A stretch of 64,000 nt of DNA from Rhodovulum adriaticum (GTDB lineage: Bacteria > Pseudomonadota > Alphaproteobacteria > Rhodobacterales > Rhodobacteraceae). Below the pieces are notes generated by a model that saw nothing but the letters and a program-made list of their open reading frames with translations, was not told the DNA's origin and made no database searches. This document shows, one piece after another, positions 35,378-44,868 of the stretch. The stretch covers positions 468,901 to 532,900 of the forward strand of contig NZ_SLXL01000002.1 in the NCBI RefSeq assembly GCF_004345735.1, written 5' to 3'. A program made the translations under genes and the position numbers. Numbering within the stretch: position 1 is the first letter of the stretch; the number at the start of each line of letters is the position of its first letter.

Positions 35378-36544
35378 ATGATCGCCGTTTTCCGCACTCC
35401 CCGCAAGCGGCTCCTTCCGGCGCTGGCCGGGCTTGTCCTGCTGGCCGCCTGCCAGAGCGTCAACCTGGGCGGCGGGCCCAGCATCAACACCGGCGCGCCG
35501 GTTCCCGTGGCGCTGCTGGTGCCCGGCGGATCCGAGGCCGCCGGGGACGCGGTCGTCGCGCGCAGCCTGGAAAACGCAGCGCGCATGGCAATCTCTGACC
35601 TGGATGGGGTACAGATCGACCTGCGTGTCTATGACACCGCCGGGCGCCCGGAACAGGCCGCAACAGCCGCCCGCCAGGCGGTCGGGGACGGCGCCAAAAT
35701 CATCCTCGGGCCGCTTTACGCACAATCGGCCAATGCGGCGGGGCTGGCGGTGGCCTCGCGCGGCGTGAATGTCCTTAGCTTTTCCAACAACCCGCAGATC
35801 GCGGGCGGCAACGTCTTCGTACTGGGCCCGACCTTTTCCAATACCGCGCGGCGGCTGACCAGCTATGCGACGGCGCAGGGGCTGGACGATTTCATGATCG
35901 TCCACGACCCGGATGTCGCCGGGGAACTGGGCCGCACGGCCATCGGCACCGCCGTCATCGCCAACGGCGCGCGCATTGCGGCAACGGGCAGTTACGAGCT
36001 GTCGCAGAACGGTGTCGTGCAGGCGGTGCCGGATCTTGCCCAAAGCGCCAAGGACAGCGAGGCCGATGCCATCTTTTTTACCGCCAGCGCAGCCGGCGCG
36101 CTGCCGTTGCTGGCGCAGCTGATGCCGGAAAACGGCGTGGACCCGCAACAGGTGCGCTATATCGGCCTGACCCGCTGGGACATCCCGCCCTCCACGCTCA
36201 GCCTTCCGGGGCTGCAGGGGGGGTGGTTCGCCCTGCCCGACCCGCAGATGACGGCGCTGTTCACCTCGCGCTACGAGGCGGCCTTTGGCACCCCGCCGCA
36301 TCCGGCGGCGGCGCTTGCCTATGATGGCATCGCCGCGATTGGCGCGCTGGTCCAGCAGGGCAAGTCGGACGCGCTGACGGTCGCGGCCCTGACCCAGGGG
36401 GCGGGCTTTGCCGGGGTGGGCGGCACATTCCGCCTGCTGACCGACGGCACCAACGAACGTGCGCTGGCCGTGGCGCAGATCGAAAACAACCAGGTACGCG
36501 TGATTGACCCTGCCCCAAGACGTTTCGGCGGCCCCGGCTTCTAG
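35378..36544 (+). CDS. LpoA-like lipoprotein (penicillin-binding-protein activator family)
   Basis: Outer-membrane lipoprotein candidate, 388 residues. A signal peptide leads into the lipobox LLAAC, with Cys25 as the lipidation site. The mature part is a type I periplasmic-binding-like fold (VPVALLVPGGSEAAGDAV, AKIILGPLYAQSANAAGLAVASRGVNVLSFSNN) like the C-terminal domain of LpoA. It lacks the N-terminal TPR domain of E. coli LpoA. A role in peptidoglycan synthesis is inferred from the family, not shown here. It starts 29 bases before the glnD ATG. Confidence 0.82.
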   Translation: MIAVFRTPRKRLLPALAGLVLLAACQSVNLGGGPSINTGAPVPVALLVPGGSEAAGDAVVARSLENAARMAISDLDGVQIDLRVYDTAGRPEQAATAARQAVGDGAKIILGPLYAQSANAAGLAVASRGVNVLSFSNNPQIAGGNVFVLGPTFSNTARRLTSYATAQGLDDFMIVHDPDVAGELGRTAIGTAVIANGARIAATGSYELSQNGVVQAVPDLAQSAKDSEADAIFFTASAAGALPLLAQLMPENGVDPQQVRYIGLTRWDIPPSTLSLPGLQGGWFALPDPQMTALFTSRYEAAFGTPPHPAAALAYDGIAAIGALVQQGKSDALTVAALTQGAGFAGVGGTFRLLTDGTNERALAVAQIENNQVRVIDPAPRRFGGPGF

Positions 36545-36572
36545 GTCGGCGTCCTCCGCCCCCACCGCCCGG

Positions 36573-39320
36573 ATGCCGCAAAACCTGATCCGGCCGGCCG
36601 AAGAAATCTTTGACGCATCCGCCTTTGCCGCGGAACTCGACCGGCTGAAGCAAGAGGCCGGCGATCCCCGTGCGCTGCGCGACGGCGCGGTTCGCCATCT
36701 GGGCGCGGCGGCCAAGGCCGGGCGCGCCGCCATCGCCGAGGCATTCGCCGCCCGCCCCTTCGAGGCCGGGCCAGCGGTGCGGTCCTACACCTGGCTGACG
36801 GACCGGCTGGTCTGCGCGGCACTGACCGTCGCGTCGCAATACCTGCACCCCCTGCCCAACCCGACCGAGGGCGAGCGGCTGGCCGTCTTTGCCGTTGGGG
36901 GATACGGGCGGGGCGAAATGGCGCCGCATTCGGACGTGGACCTGCTGTTCCTGACCCCGTGGAAGATCACCCCCTGGGCCGAAAGCGTCATCGAGTCGAT
37001 GCTTTACATGCTGTGGGATCTGCGGCTGAAGGTCGGACATTCCTCGCGCACGGTGAAGGATTGCGTGCGGCTGGGGCGCGAGGACATCACGATCCGCACC
37101 GCGCTGCTGGAAAACCGCTTCCTTGCCGGGCATGCGCCCCTGGACAAGGATCTGAACGACGCACTTTGGGGCGAGCTGTTCGAGGGCACCGAGGCCGAGT
37201 TCATCGAGGCCAAGCTGGCCGAACGGTCTGAACGCCACCGCAAGCAGGGCGGCCAGCGCTATGTGCTGGAACCCAACGTGAAAGAGGGCAAGGGCGGGCT
37301 GCGCGACCTGCAATCGCTTTACTGGATCGCCAAGTATATCTACCGGGTCGATCGCGCCTCGCAGCTGGTCAAGCTGGGCCTTTTCACCGAAGAGGAATTC
37401 AAGGGCTTCCTGGAGGCCGAGCGGTTCCTCTGGGCGGTGCGCTGCCATCTGCACCTGATCGCGAACCGGGCGATGGACCAGTTGACCTTTGACATGCAGA
37501 TCGAGGTCGCCGCCGCCATGGGATATGCCGACCGCGGCGGCCGGCGCGCGGTGGAACATTTCATGCAGGACTACTTCCTGCACGCGACGACCGTGGGCGA
37601 TCTGACCCGCATCTTTCTGACCGGGCTGGAGGCCGCCCACGTCAAGACCGAACCGATGCTGCTGCGCCTGTTCCGGCGCAAGCGGACGGCACGCGCGGGC
37701 TATGAGATCGTCCAGAACCGCATGAACGTGGCCGATCCCGATACCTTTCTGGCGGACAAGGTGAACATCCTGCGCCTGTTCGAAGAGGCGCTGCGCACCG
37801 GCACGTTGCTGCACCCCGACGCGATGCGGCTGGTGGCCGGCAACCTGAACCTGATCGACGACGGCCTGCGCACCGATCCCGAGGCACAGCGCATCTTTCT
37901 GGACCTGCTGCTGAAGCACGACAATCCCGAACGCTCGCTGCGCCGGATGAACGAGCTGGGCGTGCTGGCCGCCTTCATCCCGGAATTCGAACCGATCGTG
38001 GCGATGATGCAGTTCAACGTCTACCACCACTACACGGTGGACGAACACACGATCCAGTGCATCTCGACCTTGGCCAAGATCGAGCGCGAGGAACTGGTCG
38101 AGGAACTGCCCATCGCCAGCCGCATCCTGAAGGAGGGCGTGAACCGGCGCGTGCTGTATATCGCGCTGCTGCTGCACGACATCGGCAAGGGCCGCCCCGA
38201 GGATCATTCCGTCCTGGGCGCGCAAATCGCGCGCAAGGTGGCGCCGCGCCTGGGGCTGAAGCCCGACGAATGCGAAACCGTGGAATGGCTGGTGCGCTAT
38301 CACCTGCTGATGTCGGACATGGCGCAGAAACGCGACATCGCCGACCCGCGCACGGTGCGCGATTTCGCCAAGGCGGTGAAAACCAAGAAACGGCTGGACC
38401 TGCTGACCGTGCTGACCGTCTGCGACATCATCGGCGTCGGCCCCGGCACCTGGAACAACTGGAAGGCGCAGCTGATGCGCAGCCTGTACCGGGAAACCGC
38501 CACCGCGCTGGAAACCGGGCTGGAAGAGGTCAACACCGAAAAGCGCGCCGCCGAGGCCAAGCGCGCCCTGCGCGAGGAACTGGCCGACTGGGAAAAGAAG
38601 GATCTGCGCACCGAAACAACGCGCCACTACCCGCCCTATTGGCAGGGGTTGCCGACATCCAGCCACGTGGTCTTTGCCCGGCTCTTGCGCGAAATCCGCA
38701 ACGACGAGATCCTGATCGACCTGGCCGAGGATGCCGATCACGACGCCACCCGCGCGTGTTTCGCCCTGGCCGACCATCCCGGCATCTTTTCGCGGCTGGC
38801 CGGTGCGCTGGCGCTGGTCGGCGCCAACGTGGTGGACGCGCGGACCTATACCACCAAGGACGGCTATGCCACCGCCGTTTTCTGGATACAGGATTCCGAG
38901 GGCAGCCCCTTCGAGACCGCGCGCCTGCCCCGCCTGCGCAAGATGATCGAAAAGACCCTGATGGGCGAGGTGCGCCCGCGCGACAAGCTGGCCGACCGCG
39001 ACAAGCTGAAGAAACGCGAACGCGGCTTCCGCTTCCCGACCTCGATCGCCTTCGACAACGAGGGATCGGAGATCTACACGATCATCGAGGTGGACACCCG
39101 CGACCGGCCCGGGCTGCTGTATGACCTGACCCGCGTCCTGGCCGAGAGCAATATCTACATCGCCTCGGCGGTCATCGCGACCTACGGCGCGCAGGTGGTG
39201 GACAGCTTTTACGTCAAGGACATGTTCGGGCTGAAGCTGCATTCCCGCGCCCGCCGCGAGTCGCTGGAGCGCAAGCTGCGCGCCGCGATCACGCAAGGCG
39301 CCGAGCGGGCACAGGGCTGA
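36573..39320 (+). CDS. glnD: [Protein-PII] uridylyltransferase / uridylyl-removing enzyme
   Basis: Nitrogen-status sensor that uridylylates and deuridylylates PII, 915 residues from the ATG at 36573. Domains in order: nucleotidyltransferase with GGYGRGEMAPHSDVDLLFL; GlnD adenylyltransferase-like region; HD phosphohydrolase with LLLHDIGKGRPEDH; and two C-terminal ACT domains that bind glutamine (RLAGALALVGANVVDARTY, and RDRPGLLYDLTRVLAESNIYI). A TTG at 36504 in the same frame, inside the previous gene, is a possible alternative start. The stop overlaps the murJ ATG. Confidence 0.95.
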   Translation: MPQNLIRPAEEIFDASAFAAELDRLKQEAGDPRALRDGAVRHLGAAAKAGRAAIAEAFAARPFEAGPAVRSYTWLTDRLVCAALTVASQYLHPLPNPTEGERLAVFAVGGYGRGEMAPHSDVDLLFLTPWKITPWAESVIESMLYMLWDLRLKVGHSSRTVKDCVRLGREDITIRTALLENRFLAGHAPLDKDLNDALWGELFEGTEAEFIEAKLAERSERHRKQGGQRYVLEPNVKEGKGGLRDLQSLYWIAKYIYRVDRASQLVKLGLFTEEEFKGFLEAERFLWAVRCHLHLIANRAMDQLTFDMQIEVAAAMGYADRGGRRAVEHFMQDYFLHATTVGDLTRIFLTGLEAAHVKTEPMLLRLFRRKRTARAGYEIVQNRMNVADPDTFLADKVNILRLFEEALRTGTLLHPDAMRLVAGNLNLIDDGLRTDPEAQRIFLDLLLKHDNPERSLRRMNELGVLAAFIPEFEPIVAMMQFNVYHHYTVDEHTIQCISTLAKIEREELVEELPIASRILKEGVNRRVLYIALLLHDIGKGRPEDHSVLGAQIARKVAPRLGLKPDECETVEWLVRYHLLMSDMAQKRDIADPRTVRDFAKAVKTKKRLDLLTVLTVCDIIGVGPGTWNNWKAQLMRSLYRETATALETGLEEVNTEKRAAEAKRALREELADWEKKDLRTETTRHYPPYWQGLPTSSHVVFARLLREIRNDEILIDLAEDADHDATRACFALADHPGIFSRLAGALALVGANVVDARTYTTKDGYATAVFWIQDSEGSPFETARLPRLRKMIEKTLMGEVRPRDKLADRDKLKKRERGFRFPTSIAFDNEGSEIYTIIEVDTRDRPGLLYDLTRVLAESNIYIASAVIATYGAQVVDSFYVKDMFGLKLHSRARRESLERKLRAAITQGAERAQG

Positions 39321-40864
39321 TGCAGCCGATCCGCCTGCTTTCGGGGCTGTTGACGGTGGGCGGCTGGACGATGGTCAGCCGCGTCCTGGGCTTTGTGCGC
39401 GACATCCTGATCGCGGCCTGGCTGGGCACCGGACCTGCGCACCAGGCCTTTGTCGTGGCGTTTTCGCTGCCCAACCTGTTTCGCCGCTTCTTCGCCGAGG
39501 GGGCCTTCAACATGGCCTTCGTGCCCATGTTCTCCAAGCGGCTGGAGGCAGGAGAGGACGCCCAAAGCTTTGCCCGTGACGCGTTTTCCGCCCTGGGCGG
39601 GCTGCTGATCCTGTTTACGCTGGCCGCGCAGGCGGCGATGCCCTGGCTGGTGCTGGCCATGGCCTCGGGCTTTCGCGGGCAGGAACAGTTCGATCTGGCG
39701 GTGTTCTATGGCCGGATCGCCTTTCCCTATATCCTGTTCATCTCGCTCGCGGCCCTCTTGTCGGGGGTGCTGAACGCGGCGGGCCGCTTTGCCGCCGCCG
39801 CCGCCGCGCCGGTGCTGCTGAACGTGCTGTTCATCGCGGCGATGGCGGGGGCCGCAACGCTGGGGGGCGACGTGGCGCTGGCGCTGATCTGGGCGGTGCC
39901 GGTCGCAGGCGTGGCGCAGATGGCGCTGGTCTGGTGGGCCGCGAAAGAGGCGGGCTTTCGCATCACCCCCCACCTGCCCCGCCTGACGCCCGAATTGCGG
40001 CGTCTGGCGATCATTGCCGCCCCTGCAGCCCTGGCCGGTGGCGTGGTGCAGGTCAACCTGCTGATCGGGCGGCAGGTGGCCAGCTATTTCGATTCCGCCG
40101 TGTCGTGGCTGTATAATGCCGACCGGCTGTATCAATTGCCGCTGGGGGTGGTCGCCATTGCCATCGGCGTGGTGCTGCTGCCCGACCTGTCGCGCCGCCT
40201 GCGGGCCGACGATCCAGAGGGCAGCCACGATTCCTTCAGCCGCGCGGCGGAGTTTTCGCTGATCCTGACCCTGCCCGCGGCGGTGGCGCTGGTGGCGATC
40301 CCGCTGCCGCTGGTTTCTGTTCTGTTCGAGCGCGGCGCCTTCGGTTCCGCCGACAGCGCGGCCACCGCACTGGCCGTGGCCGTCTACGGCGCGGGCCTGC
40401 CCGCCTTTGTGATGCAGAAGGTGCTGCAACCGCTCTTCTTCGCGCGCGAGGATACGCGGCGCCCCTTCTATTATGCGCTGGCGGCGATGGTCGTGAACGC
40501 CGCCGTGGCCATCGGCCTGGCGCCCGTCGTCGGGTATATCGCCGCCGCCTGGGGCACCACGCTGGCCGCCTGGGCGATGGTGGCGCTGCTATGGCGCGGC
40601 TCGCGCGGCATGGGGCTGCCCGCCCGGCTGGACGACAGGTTCCACCGCCGCCTGCCGCGTATCGTGCTGGCCTCGGGCCTGATGGGGGCGGTGCTGTATG
40701 GCGCGGGATGGGCGCTGGCGCCCTGGCTGACCATGGCCACGGTGCGCTATGGCGCGCTGGCGCTGCTGATCGGGCTGGGGATCGTCAGCTATTTCGGGGC
40801 CGGCCACCTGTTGGGCGCGTTCTGCTGGTCGGAATTCCGCCGCGCGATGCGCCGTCAGCGGTGA
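39320..40864 (+). CDS. murJ: Lipid II flippase
   Basis: Peptidoglycan lipid II flippase of the MOP superfamily, 514 residues with about 14 membrane helices. Diagnostic segments: GGWTMVSRVLGFVRDILIAAWLGTGPAHQAFVVAFSLPNLFRRFFAEGAFNMAFVPMFSKR at the start and SVLFERGAFGSADSAATALAVAVYGAGLPAFVMQKVLQPLFFAREDTRRP late. ATG overlaps the glnD TGA. It converges with and overlaps the rhomboid-like gene by 10 bases. Confidence 0.95.
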   Translation: MQPIRLLSGLLTVGGWTMVSRVLGFVRDILIAAWLGTGPAHQAFVVAFSLPNLFRRFFAEGAFNMAFVPMFSKRLEAGEDAQSFARDAFSALGGLLILFTLAAQAAMPWLVLAMASGFRGQEQFDLAVFYGRIAFPYILFISLAALLSGVLNAAGRFAAAAAAPVLLNVLFIAAMAGAATLGGDVALALIWAVPVAGVAQMALVWWAAKEAGFRITPHLPRLTPELRRLAIIAAPAALAGGVVQVNLLIGRQVASYFDSAVSWLYNADRLYQLPLGVVAIAIGVVLLPDLSRRLRADDPEGSHDSFSRAAEFSLILTLPAAVALVAIPLPLVSVLFERGAFGSADSAATALAVAVYGAGLPAFVMQKVLQPLFFAREDTRRPFYYALAAMVVNAAVAIGLAPVVGYIAAAWGTTLAAWAMVALLWRGSRGMGLPARLDDRFHRRLPRIVLASGLMGAVLYGAGWALAPWLTMATVRYGALALLIGLGIVSYFGAGHLLGAFCWSEFRRAMRRQR

Positions 40865-41541
40865 CGCAACCGCGTCCGCAGGCGCGACCACCCGCCCGGA
40901 CTGACGACAAAGGACAACGCAAACCCGGTGGCAAACCCGGCCAGGTCGGCCACCCAGTCATTGCCGCCGCCGAACAGCAGGCCGAACAGCAACTGGATGC
41001 CCAGCAGGATGCCGATAAGGGTAAAGGCGTGATACTGGTTGTCCCCCTGCACCCCAAGCCGCATCCACAACAGGAAGGTGAACGCCCCGATCAGCCCATA
41101 GACCGCCGGGTATCCCCCCAACAGCGGCACCGGGTCGTTCAGCAACAGCCCATAGGCCACCGCCCCCCCAAAGGCCGAGCCGAAGAACACCACCAGCACC
41201 GCCCAGGCGCGGAACACCTCGCCCACCATCTTGCCCAGGGCCAGGATGAACACGATCACGAACAGCGCGTGGGTGAAGCTGGCATGCACGAACGGGTATG
41301 TGACGAAGCGCAGCAGGTGTTCGGGCGGGAACCGCCCATTGGCCAGCATCCAGTCGAAGACCTGGCCCGAAAACGCATAATCCTGAAACGCGGCCAAGCG
41401 CCAGCCCACAGCCGCTGGCCCGCCAACGATGCCACGCTCGCCCAGGGAAAACAGCGTCTCTACGGCCAGAACCGGCAGGACCAAGGCCCAGACCACGGGC
41501 GGCAAGGGATTGATCGGAGAGGCGTTGGGATCGGGGCTCAT
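40855..41541 (-). CDS. Rhomboid-family membrane protein lacking the catalytic dyad
   Basis: 228 residues with six predicted membrane helices in rhomboid order. Family features are kept: VTYPFVHASFTHALFVIVFILALGKMVGEVF (helix with His residues) and the helix 4-6 spacing. The nucleophile motif GxSG is replaced by GGYPAVYGLIG: the position of Ser is occupied by Pro. The second catalytic residue, His in AHIAG, is Asp in VADLAGFATGF. So it should not be a protease but a rhomboid pseudoenzyme. ATG 41541; an open frame upstream of it is antisense of trpS. Divergent from trpS by 78 bp. Confidence 0.82.
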   Translation of the reverse strand: MSPDPNASPINPLPPVVWALVLPVLAVETLFSLGERGIVGGPAAVGWRLAAFQDYAFSGQVFDWMLANGRFPPEHLLRFVTYPFVHASFTHALFVIVFILALGKMVGEVFRAWAVLVVFFGSAFGGAVAYGLLLNDPVPLLGGYPAVYGLIGAFTFLLWMRLGVQGDNQYHAFTLIGILLGIQLLFGLLFGGGNDWVADLAGFATGFALSFVVSPGGWSRLRTRLRHR

Positions 41542-41619
41542 GCGGTCAGCCTTTGGTTGACGGGTCTGGCCCCCATCGGTAAGCGAGCAAAGCAATAAAA
41601 GCCAGACGGAGAGTGCAAC

Positions 41620-42651
41620 ATGGCCGAGGTGGTCCACACACCGCGCGTCTTTTCCGGCATCCAGCCCTCGGGCGGGCTGACGCTGGGCAACTACCTGGGC
41701 GCGCTCAAGCGCTTTGTCGAAACGCAGGATACGGGCGGGGTCGAAACCGTCTACTGCATCGTCGATATGCACGCGATTACCGTCTGGCAGGATCCCGACA
41801 AGCTGACCCATGCCACGCGCGAATTGACGGCGGGTTTCATCGCCAGCGGCATCGACCCGGCGAAATCCATCCTGTTCAACCAGTCGATGGTGCCTGCGCA
41901 CGCGCAACTGGCTTGGATCTTCAACTGCGTCGCACGCCTGGGCTGGATGCAGCGCATGACCCAGTTCAAGGACAAGGCCGGCAAGAATTCCGAACGCGTG
42001 TCGCTGGGCCTGTTCGCCTATCCCGCGCTGATGGCCGCCGACATCCTGACCTATCACGCGACCCACGTTCCGGTGGGCGAGGACCAGAAGCAGCACGTCG
42101 AACTGACCCGCGACATCGCGATCAAGTTCAACAACGACTACGGCGTCGATTTCTTCCCCACCCCCGAGCCGGTGATCGAGGGCGCGGCGACCCGGGTGAT
42201 GAGCTTGCGCGACGGCTCCAAGAAGATGTCGAAATCCGACCCTTCCGACATGAGCCGGATCAACCTGACCGACGACGCCGACACCATCGCCAAGAAGATC
42301 CGCAAGGCGAAAACCGACCCCGAACCCCTGCCCGCCACGATCGAGGGGCTGGAGGGCCGCCCCGAGGCGCGCAACCTGGTCAACATCTACGCCGCCCTGG
42401 CCGGGATGACGGTGGAACAGGTGATCGCCGAACATGGCGGCCAGCAATTCGGCACCTTCAAACCCTCGCTCGCCGATCTGGCGGTGGCGCGCCTGTCGCC
42501 CATCACCACCGAGATGGACCGCCTGATGAAGGACCCCGCCGAGATCGACCGCATCCTGGCCGAGGGGGCGGAACGGGCGTCCGAAATCGCCGAGCCGATC
42601 GTGAAACGCGCCTACGAAATCGTGGGGATGGTCGGCAGGGGCAAAGCCTAG
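41620..42651 (+). CDS. trpS: Tryptophanyl-tRNA synthetase
   Basis: Class I aminoacyl-tRNA synthetase for tryptophan, 343 residues. The HIGH-like signature is in [21 protein letters not shown], tryptophan-pocket residues lie around [22 protein letters not shown], and the KMSKS loop is [20 protein letters not shown] at 41620 follows GGAGAG. The next gene starts four bases after its stop. Confidence 0.96.
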   Translation: MAEVVHTPRVFSGIQPSGGLTLGNYLGALKRFVETQDTGGVETVYCIVDMHAITVWQDPDKLTHATRELTAGFIASGIDPAKSILFNQSMVPAHAQLAWIFNCVARLGWMQRMTQFKDKAGKNSERVSLGLFAYPALMAADILTYHATHVPVGEDQKQHVELTRDIAIKFNNDYGVDFFPTPEPVIEGAATRVMSLRDGSKKMSKSDPSDMSRINLTDDADTIAKKIRKAKTDPEPLPATIEGLEGRPEARNLVNIYAALAGMTVEQVIAEHGGQQFGTFKPSLADLAVARLSPITTEMDRLMKDPAEIDRILAEGAERASEIAEPIVKRAYEIVGMVGRGKA

Positions 42652-42655
42652 GCCG

Positions 42656-43723
42656 ATGCGGGCAGCGGCACGGGCGATCCTGTCGCTGCTGCTCGTGCTT
42701 TCGCTAGTGCTGACCGGCTGGTCGGGCTGGCAACTGCTCAGCAATTGGCCCGCCGCCGCGCTGACCGAAAAAGCCGCGGACCGGATCGCCGCCGATCTGT
42801 CCGTCGCGCTGGCGCGGGCGGGTCAGGCGGGCGATCTGGACGCCCGGCTGGCGGCGCTGCTGGACGAAACCCCGCGCAACTGGACGGCCATTTCCGCGAT
42901 AGAGGGTGAGATGACCCGCCAGGGCCACCCGCCCCCGTCCGATCTTGCCGCCCGCCGGGACCAGTTGTACGCCGCCGATCACGGCGCCGCCGCACGAGTG
43001 CGGGCCTGTGCCGCGTGCGCGTTTGACCTGCGTCGCTGCACCCTTGAAAACGCCGCTCTCTGCGGCCTGCCCGCGCTGATGACCCCGCTGCCCGACATTG
43101 CCGGGCTGGGCCGTGCGGGGCACGCCTTTGCCACCGGCGGCGAGATTGACGAGGTCGACCTTGTCCTGTCCGCCGTGGGGCTGGGCGCCGCTGCGCTGGT
43201 GGTTCCCAGCGGGGGCAGCAGCGCCGCCGTCAAGGCCGGGGCGGCCTCGTTGCGACTGGCGCGCGCGATGGGACGGCTGCCCGCCGGGTTGACCCGCGTG
43301 CTGAGCCGCGCCGCGCGCGAGGGCTTCGACTGGGGCGGCATCGCCGGGGCGCGCAGCGCCCAGGACATCGCCGCGCTGGCCCGACCGGCAGAGCTGCGCC
43401 CGGCGCTGAACTTGCTGGAGGATGGCGGCCGGCTGCGCCGCGCCCTTGGCCCGGCGGCTGCGCTGCATGTGCTGTCCCATGCCGAGGATGCGACCGAGCT
43501 GAAACGCCTTGCCATGATTGCCGACGCAGCCCCCGCGCGCACCGTCGCGGGCCTGGAAACGCTGGGAAAATCCCGGTTCCTGCGCCTGGCCACGCGGCTA
43601 TCGAACCGCGCGCTGCATCTGGCGGCTGGCCTGGCGGGACTGGCTGCCGCCCTGGCGGGCCTGTTCGCGAATGCCATTACCACCGGCCTGCTGCGCGGGT
43701 TACGCAGGGTCGCCCGCGGCTGA
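42656..43723 (+). CDS. Hypothetical membrane-anchored protein
   Basis: 355 residues, unrecognised. An N-terminal hydrophobic segment (AILSLLLVLSLVLTGWSGWQLL, about residues 7-28) and a C-terminal one (LHLAAGLAGLAAALAGLFANAI, about 318-339) frame a largely helical, Ala/Leu/Arg-rich middle, with a further hydrophobic stretch near LVLSAVGLGAAALVV. Four Cys cluster near residues 118-138 (CAACAFDLRRC, then LC). The middle may therefore face the periplasm. It starts four bases after trpS and is likely co-transcribed, but no function follows from this. Confidence 0.75.
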   Translation: MRAAARAILSLLLVLSLVLTGWSGWQLLSNWPAAALTEKAADRIAADLSVALARAGQAGDLDARLAALLDETPRNWTAISAIEGEMTRQGHPPPSDLAARRDQLYAADHGAAARVRACAACAFDLRRCTLENAALCGLPALMTPLPDIAGLGRAGHAFATGGEIDEVDLVLSAVGLGAAALVVPSGGSSAAVKAGAASLRLARAMGRLPAGLTRVLSRAAREGFDWGGIAGARSAQDIAALARPAELRPALNLLEDGGRLRRALGPAAALHVLSHAEDATELKRLAMIADAAPARTVAGLETLGKSRFLRLATRLSNRALHLAAGLAGLAAALAGLFANAITTGLLRGLRRVARG

Positions 43724-43790
43724 CCCGCCTTTCCCGGCGACAGCAGGCGCCCCCCATGGCAGACTGCGCACACACTATCAGGAGGGCCCC

Positions 43791-44174
43791 ATGAAACTGC
43801 GCTATACCATCCTTTACGTCGCCGACGTGCCCGCCACGCTGGATTTCTACAGCCGCGCCTTCGGGCTGGAGACCGGGTTCCTGCATGAAAGCGGCGACTA
43901 TGGCGAACTGGTGACCGGCGATACCAAACTGGCCTTTTCCTCTACCGGATTGATGACGGAACTGGGCAAATCGCCGGGCACCCCCGACCCTGCCCACCCG
44001 GTCTTCGAGATTGCGTTCGAGACCGATGATGTGCGGGCAGCCTTTGACCGTGCCCGCGATGCCGGGGCAAGCGCCGTGCAGGAACCACGCGACGAACCCT
44101 GGGGCCAGACCACCGCCTATGTCGCCGATCCCAACGGCTATCTGGTAGAACTCTGCACCCCTGTCGCGATGTGA
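43791..44174 (+). CDS. VOC family (glyoxalase/bleomycin-resistance fold) protein
   Basis: 127 residues with the paired beta-alpha-beta-beta-beta VOC modules: RYTILYVADVPATLDFYSRAFGLE and a second half ending TAYVADPNGYLVELCTP. The C-terminal Glu of VELC is the usual metal ligand. Function could be lactoylglutathione-lyase-like or drug binding; the substrate is unknown. Start ATG at 43791 follows AGGAGGG. The frame upstream is open but belongs to another reading of the previous gene. Confidence 0.85.
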   Translation: MKLRYTILYVADVPATLDFYSRAFGLETGFLHESGDYGELVTGDTKLAFSSTGLMTELGKSPGTPDPAHPVFEIAFETDDVRAAFDRARDAGASAVQEPRDEPWGQTTAYVADPNGYLVELCTPVAM

Positions 44175-44276
44175 CGCGTCTGGGCATTTGCGCACAGCGG
44201 GCCTGTGGCGGTGCGCCTTACCCCTGGGCGGCGGGGCGACTAATTCCGGTCCATGTTCAATGACGGAGAGACCGAA

Positions 44277-44774
44277 ATGACCCCCCCGCCCCCGCAAACC
44301 CGCATCGGCCATGTTCACCTGAAGGTCGCCGATCTGGACCGCGCGATCGCATTCTATTCCGGCGTGCTCGGCTTCGAGGTGCAACAGCGCACCGGGTCCG
44401 GCGCCGCCTTCCTGTCGGCCGGCGGCTATCACCACCATATCGGCCTGAACACCTGGGAAAGCCTGGGCGCCAGCCCGCCGCCGCGCGGGCATACGGGCCT
44501 GTACCACACCGCGATCCTGTATCCCGACCGGGCCAGCCTGGGTGCGGCCCTGGCGCGCGTGCTGGACGCCGGCATTTCGCTGGACGGCGCCGCCGATCAT
44601 GGCGTCAGCGAGGCCGTCTATCTGCGCGATCCTGATGGCAACGGGGTAGAGCTTTACCGCGATCGGCCCGAATCGGACTGGCCGCGTGATTCCTCGGGCA
44701 GGCTGACCATGGACAACGCGCCGCTGGACCTGCAGGCCCTGCTGGCAGAGGCAACCGCCATCGCCGCGCGGTAA
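44277..44774 (+). CDS. VOC family / extradiol-dioxygenase-like protein
   Basis: 165 residues. The VOC fold is well marked: IGHVHLKVADLDRAIAFYSGVLGFEV, AGGYHHHIGLNTW and SEAVYLRDPDGNGVELYRDRP. The ligands His21 region, the YHHHIG and VELY glutamate resemble catechol-2,3-dioxygenase-type proteins (CatE-like). An ATG at 44253 is in frame, but the start at 44277 has GGAGAG nine bases before it. It is the second VOC gene in a row; the two are too different to be a recent duplication. Confidence 0.85.
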   Translation: MTPPPPQTRIGHVHLKVADLDRAIAFYSGVLGFEVQQRTGSGAAFLSAGGYHHHIGLNTWESLGASPPPRGHTGLYHTAILYPDRASLGAALARVLDAGISLDGAADHGVSEAVYLRDPDGNGVELYRDRPESDWPRDSSGRLTMDNAPLDLQALLAEATAIAAR

Positions 44775-44789
44775 GACGCCGCACTCTTC

Positions 44790-44822
44790 ATCGGGATGAC
44801 GCCTGTCCGTCATGTTCCCGAT
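44790..44822 (+). promoter_or_regulatory. Imperfect hairpin upstream of the aminotransferase gene
   Basis: ATCGGGATGACG (44790-44801) pairs with CGTCATGTTCCCGAT (44808-44822) with a short bulge and a 6-nt loop. It starts 15 bases after the VOC stop. There is no U-tract, so it is a weak terminator at best; it may belong to a structured leader. Confidence 0.35.
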
Positions 44823-44844
44823 ACACCACGCCCGCACGCTGTGC

Positions 44845-44868
44845 GTCATGCCGCCGTTGCGGCATGAC
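44845..44868 (+). promoter_or_regulatory. Perfect 10-bp hairpin in the leader of the aminotransferase gene
   Basis: GTCATGCCGC (44845-44854) pairs perfectly with GCGGCATGAC (44859-44868) around loop CGTT, 157 bases before the ATG at 45026. No T-tract follows. Rather than termination it may have a role in RNA stability or regulation. I found no leader peptide rich in Leu, Ile or Val. Confidence 0.4.

Noticed and set aside
36504..36572. TTG start for glnD inside the lipoprotein gene
   Set aside because: Not excluded, but the ATG at 36573 gives the usual N-terminus; the 23 extra residues are low complexity.
36261..39296. A 1011-codon open frame on the minus strand across glnD
   Set aside because: High-G+C antisense shadow of glnD: no family similarity, odd His/Gln/Gly-rich composition, and a complete GlnD on the other strand.
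43791..44774. The two VOC genes as a recent tandem duplication
   Set aside because: They share only the fold; sequences and lengths (127 and 165 residues) differ widely.
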